From Micropterix aruncella (Eukaryota > Arthropoda > Insecta > Lepidoptera > Micropterigidae): DNA of 64,000 nt. Positions 63,031 through 64,000 of this stretch are shown piece by piece. Under the pieces are notes generated by a model. It searched no databases and was not told the origin of the DNA. It saw nothing but the letters and a program-made list of their open reading frames with translations. The stretch spans positions 17,760,075 to 17,824,074 of the forward strand of contig OX155963.1 of the NCBI GenBank assembly GCA_944548615.1. Direction: 5' to 3'. Numbering within the stretch: the first letter of the stretch is position 1; each line of letters begins with the position of its first letter. A program made the position numbers and the translations under genes.

Positions 63031-64000
63031 GTGCGTCGATATAGATGCTCGATTGTTGATGGTACAAAAAACGTGTCAATAATAAAAAAAAACATCTACT
63101 GGCGGCAGACAGCAAACGTACGTGTAGAGCGCGAACTCACAGATGATGTGGAGATTTTAAGAGGAGTGCGGCAGGGATGTATATTATCGCCATTGCTGTT
63201 AAAATTATACGCCCAAGAGATCTTCTCAGAAGCCCTTGAACAAGCAACTGAAGAGATCGTTGTAAATGGGAGTTCTCAACAACATTCGATGCGCTGATGA
63301 TACTATTCTCCTTGGCAGCTCTATCGAAGACCTACAAAGTCTTCTTAATCGGGTTGAGTCGATCAGTGCACAACATGGTCTGCATATCAATAAGACCAAG
63401 TTCATGGTTGTTAGAAGTAAATCGTCTACTGCCACCCTCCACATAAAGAACCAACCTCTGAGAGAGTTCGCCAATATAAATACCTTGGCTGCATTGTGAA
63501 TGATCAAGAAGACCATAGTGTAGAAGTCAGATGTCGCATCGAACAAGCTAGAGCTGCGTTTATCAAAATGAGCCAACTCTTCTGCAACCGTAGTTTCAAA
63601 CTCTCCACTAGATGCCGTCTGGTGCGGTGTTACATATATAAAGTCCACGCTTGGATAAAGTCCACGTTTCTTTCCCATGTCCACCCAGACTTTGTGCAAA
63701 AGGTTAGAAGCTTCGAAATGTGGATTTACAGGAGAATACTGAAAATATCTCGGATGAATTGAGTCACAAATGAGGCGGTGCTGCTGCAAGAATGCACAAA
63801 CGATTGGAATTACTGAAGACCATAAAGAGTAGGAAATTACAATACATGGGCCACATAATGCGTGGTAACAAATACCACCTTCTCTAACTAATCCTGGAAG
63901 GAAAGATAAAAGGTCGCCAAAGACCTGGTCAAAATAGAACCCACTGGCTACAAAACCTCGTTGAATGGTTCAAGTACCACCGAGTTGTTCTGCGTCGCAA
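63031..64000 (+). pseudogene. RTE-like LINE, reverse transcriptase and tail, frameshifted, cut by window end
   Basis: Three consecutive frames in order. 63085-63297 has RVERELTDDVEILRGVRQGC and ILSPLLLKLYAQEIF. 63266-63499 has CADDTILLGSSIEDLQSLLN and GLHINKTKFMVV. 63496-63762 has IEQARAAFIKMSQLFCNRSF and FEMWIYRRILKIS. The rest continues to the window end in broken frames (LQYMGHIMRG-like at 63840). The catalytic YADD/FADD motif reads CADD, and at least three frameshifts are present. Nearest relative in the window: 16649-17170. Confidence 0.85.

Noticed and set aside
63226..63789. 187-codon minus-strand frame at the window end
   Set aside because: Antisense to the RTE-like reverse transcriptase, which has recognisable motifs on the plus strand.

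Overview
This is a stretch of insect genome, most likely a moth or butterfly. It is AT-rich, has one spliced gene with consensus GT..AG introns, and is packed with repeats of the kind seen in Lepidoptera: Helitrons ending in CTAG, TTAA-flanked MITEs, an RTE-like LINE, BEL/Pao, Penelope-like and hAT elements. The order is inferred from this repeat content and was not tested by a search. No bacterial features, rRNA, tRNA genes or CRISPR arrays were seen.

Layout. (1) 64-1095 is a degraded non-LTR retrotransposon tail with a restriction-like endonuclease, minus strand. (2) 1346-10676 is the only recognisable host gene, a 5'-nucleotidase/apyrase on the minus strand. I assembled it from four exons (10676-10556, 7156-7019, 5230-5077, 2716-1346); splice phases agree at all three junctions and the predicted protein has 585 residues. 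Its introns hold a mariner relic, a LINE tail, two families of short repeats, a cluster of nested foldback MITEs and a long (TA)n tract. (3) 10.7-50 kb is a gene desert of nested transposons: six hAT-type elements (11481-12555, 24877-25491, 27241-27800, 29382-30592, 47299-48058 and a partial one at 32599), two Helitrons, two TTAA MITEs, two Penelope-like GIY-YIG fragments, several LINE 3' ends, foldback families with two copies each, and tandem repeats of 112-122 bp at several loci. (4) 50098-58335 is a complete BEL/Pao LTR retrotransposon with near-identical LTRs, a 5-bp target duplication, a primer binding site, a polypurine tract and one open 1842-codon gag-pol frame. (5) 58.8-59.9 kb is a roughly 1-kb imperfect palindrome whose arms carry a 9-bp minisatellite and C/G homopolymers. 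(6) 60.2-64 kb holds a 5'-truncated LINE with an open reverse transcriptase frame, and a frameshifted RTE-like LINE that runs off the window.

Working together. The nucleotidase stands alone; nothing else in the window looks like a partner. The rest is a record of successive insertions, several of which can be dated relative to each other because an uninterrupted copy of the target repeat is present elsewhere in the window (Helitron into repeat R1, TTAA MITEs into R1 and R2). R1-R5 are names I use here for interspersed families recognised only by comparing copies inside this window.
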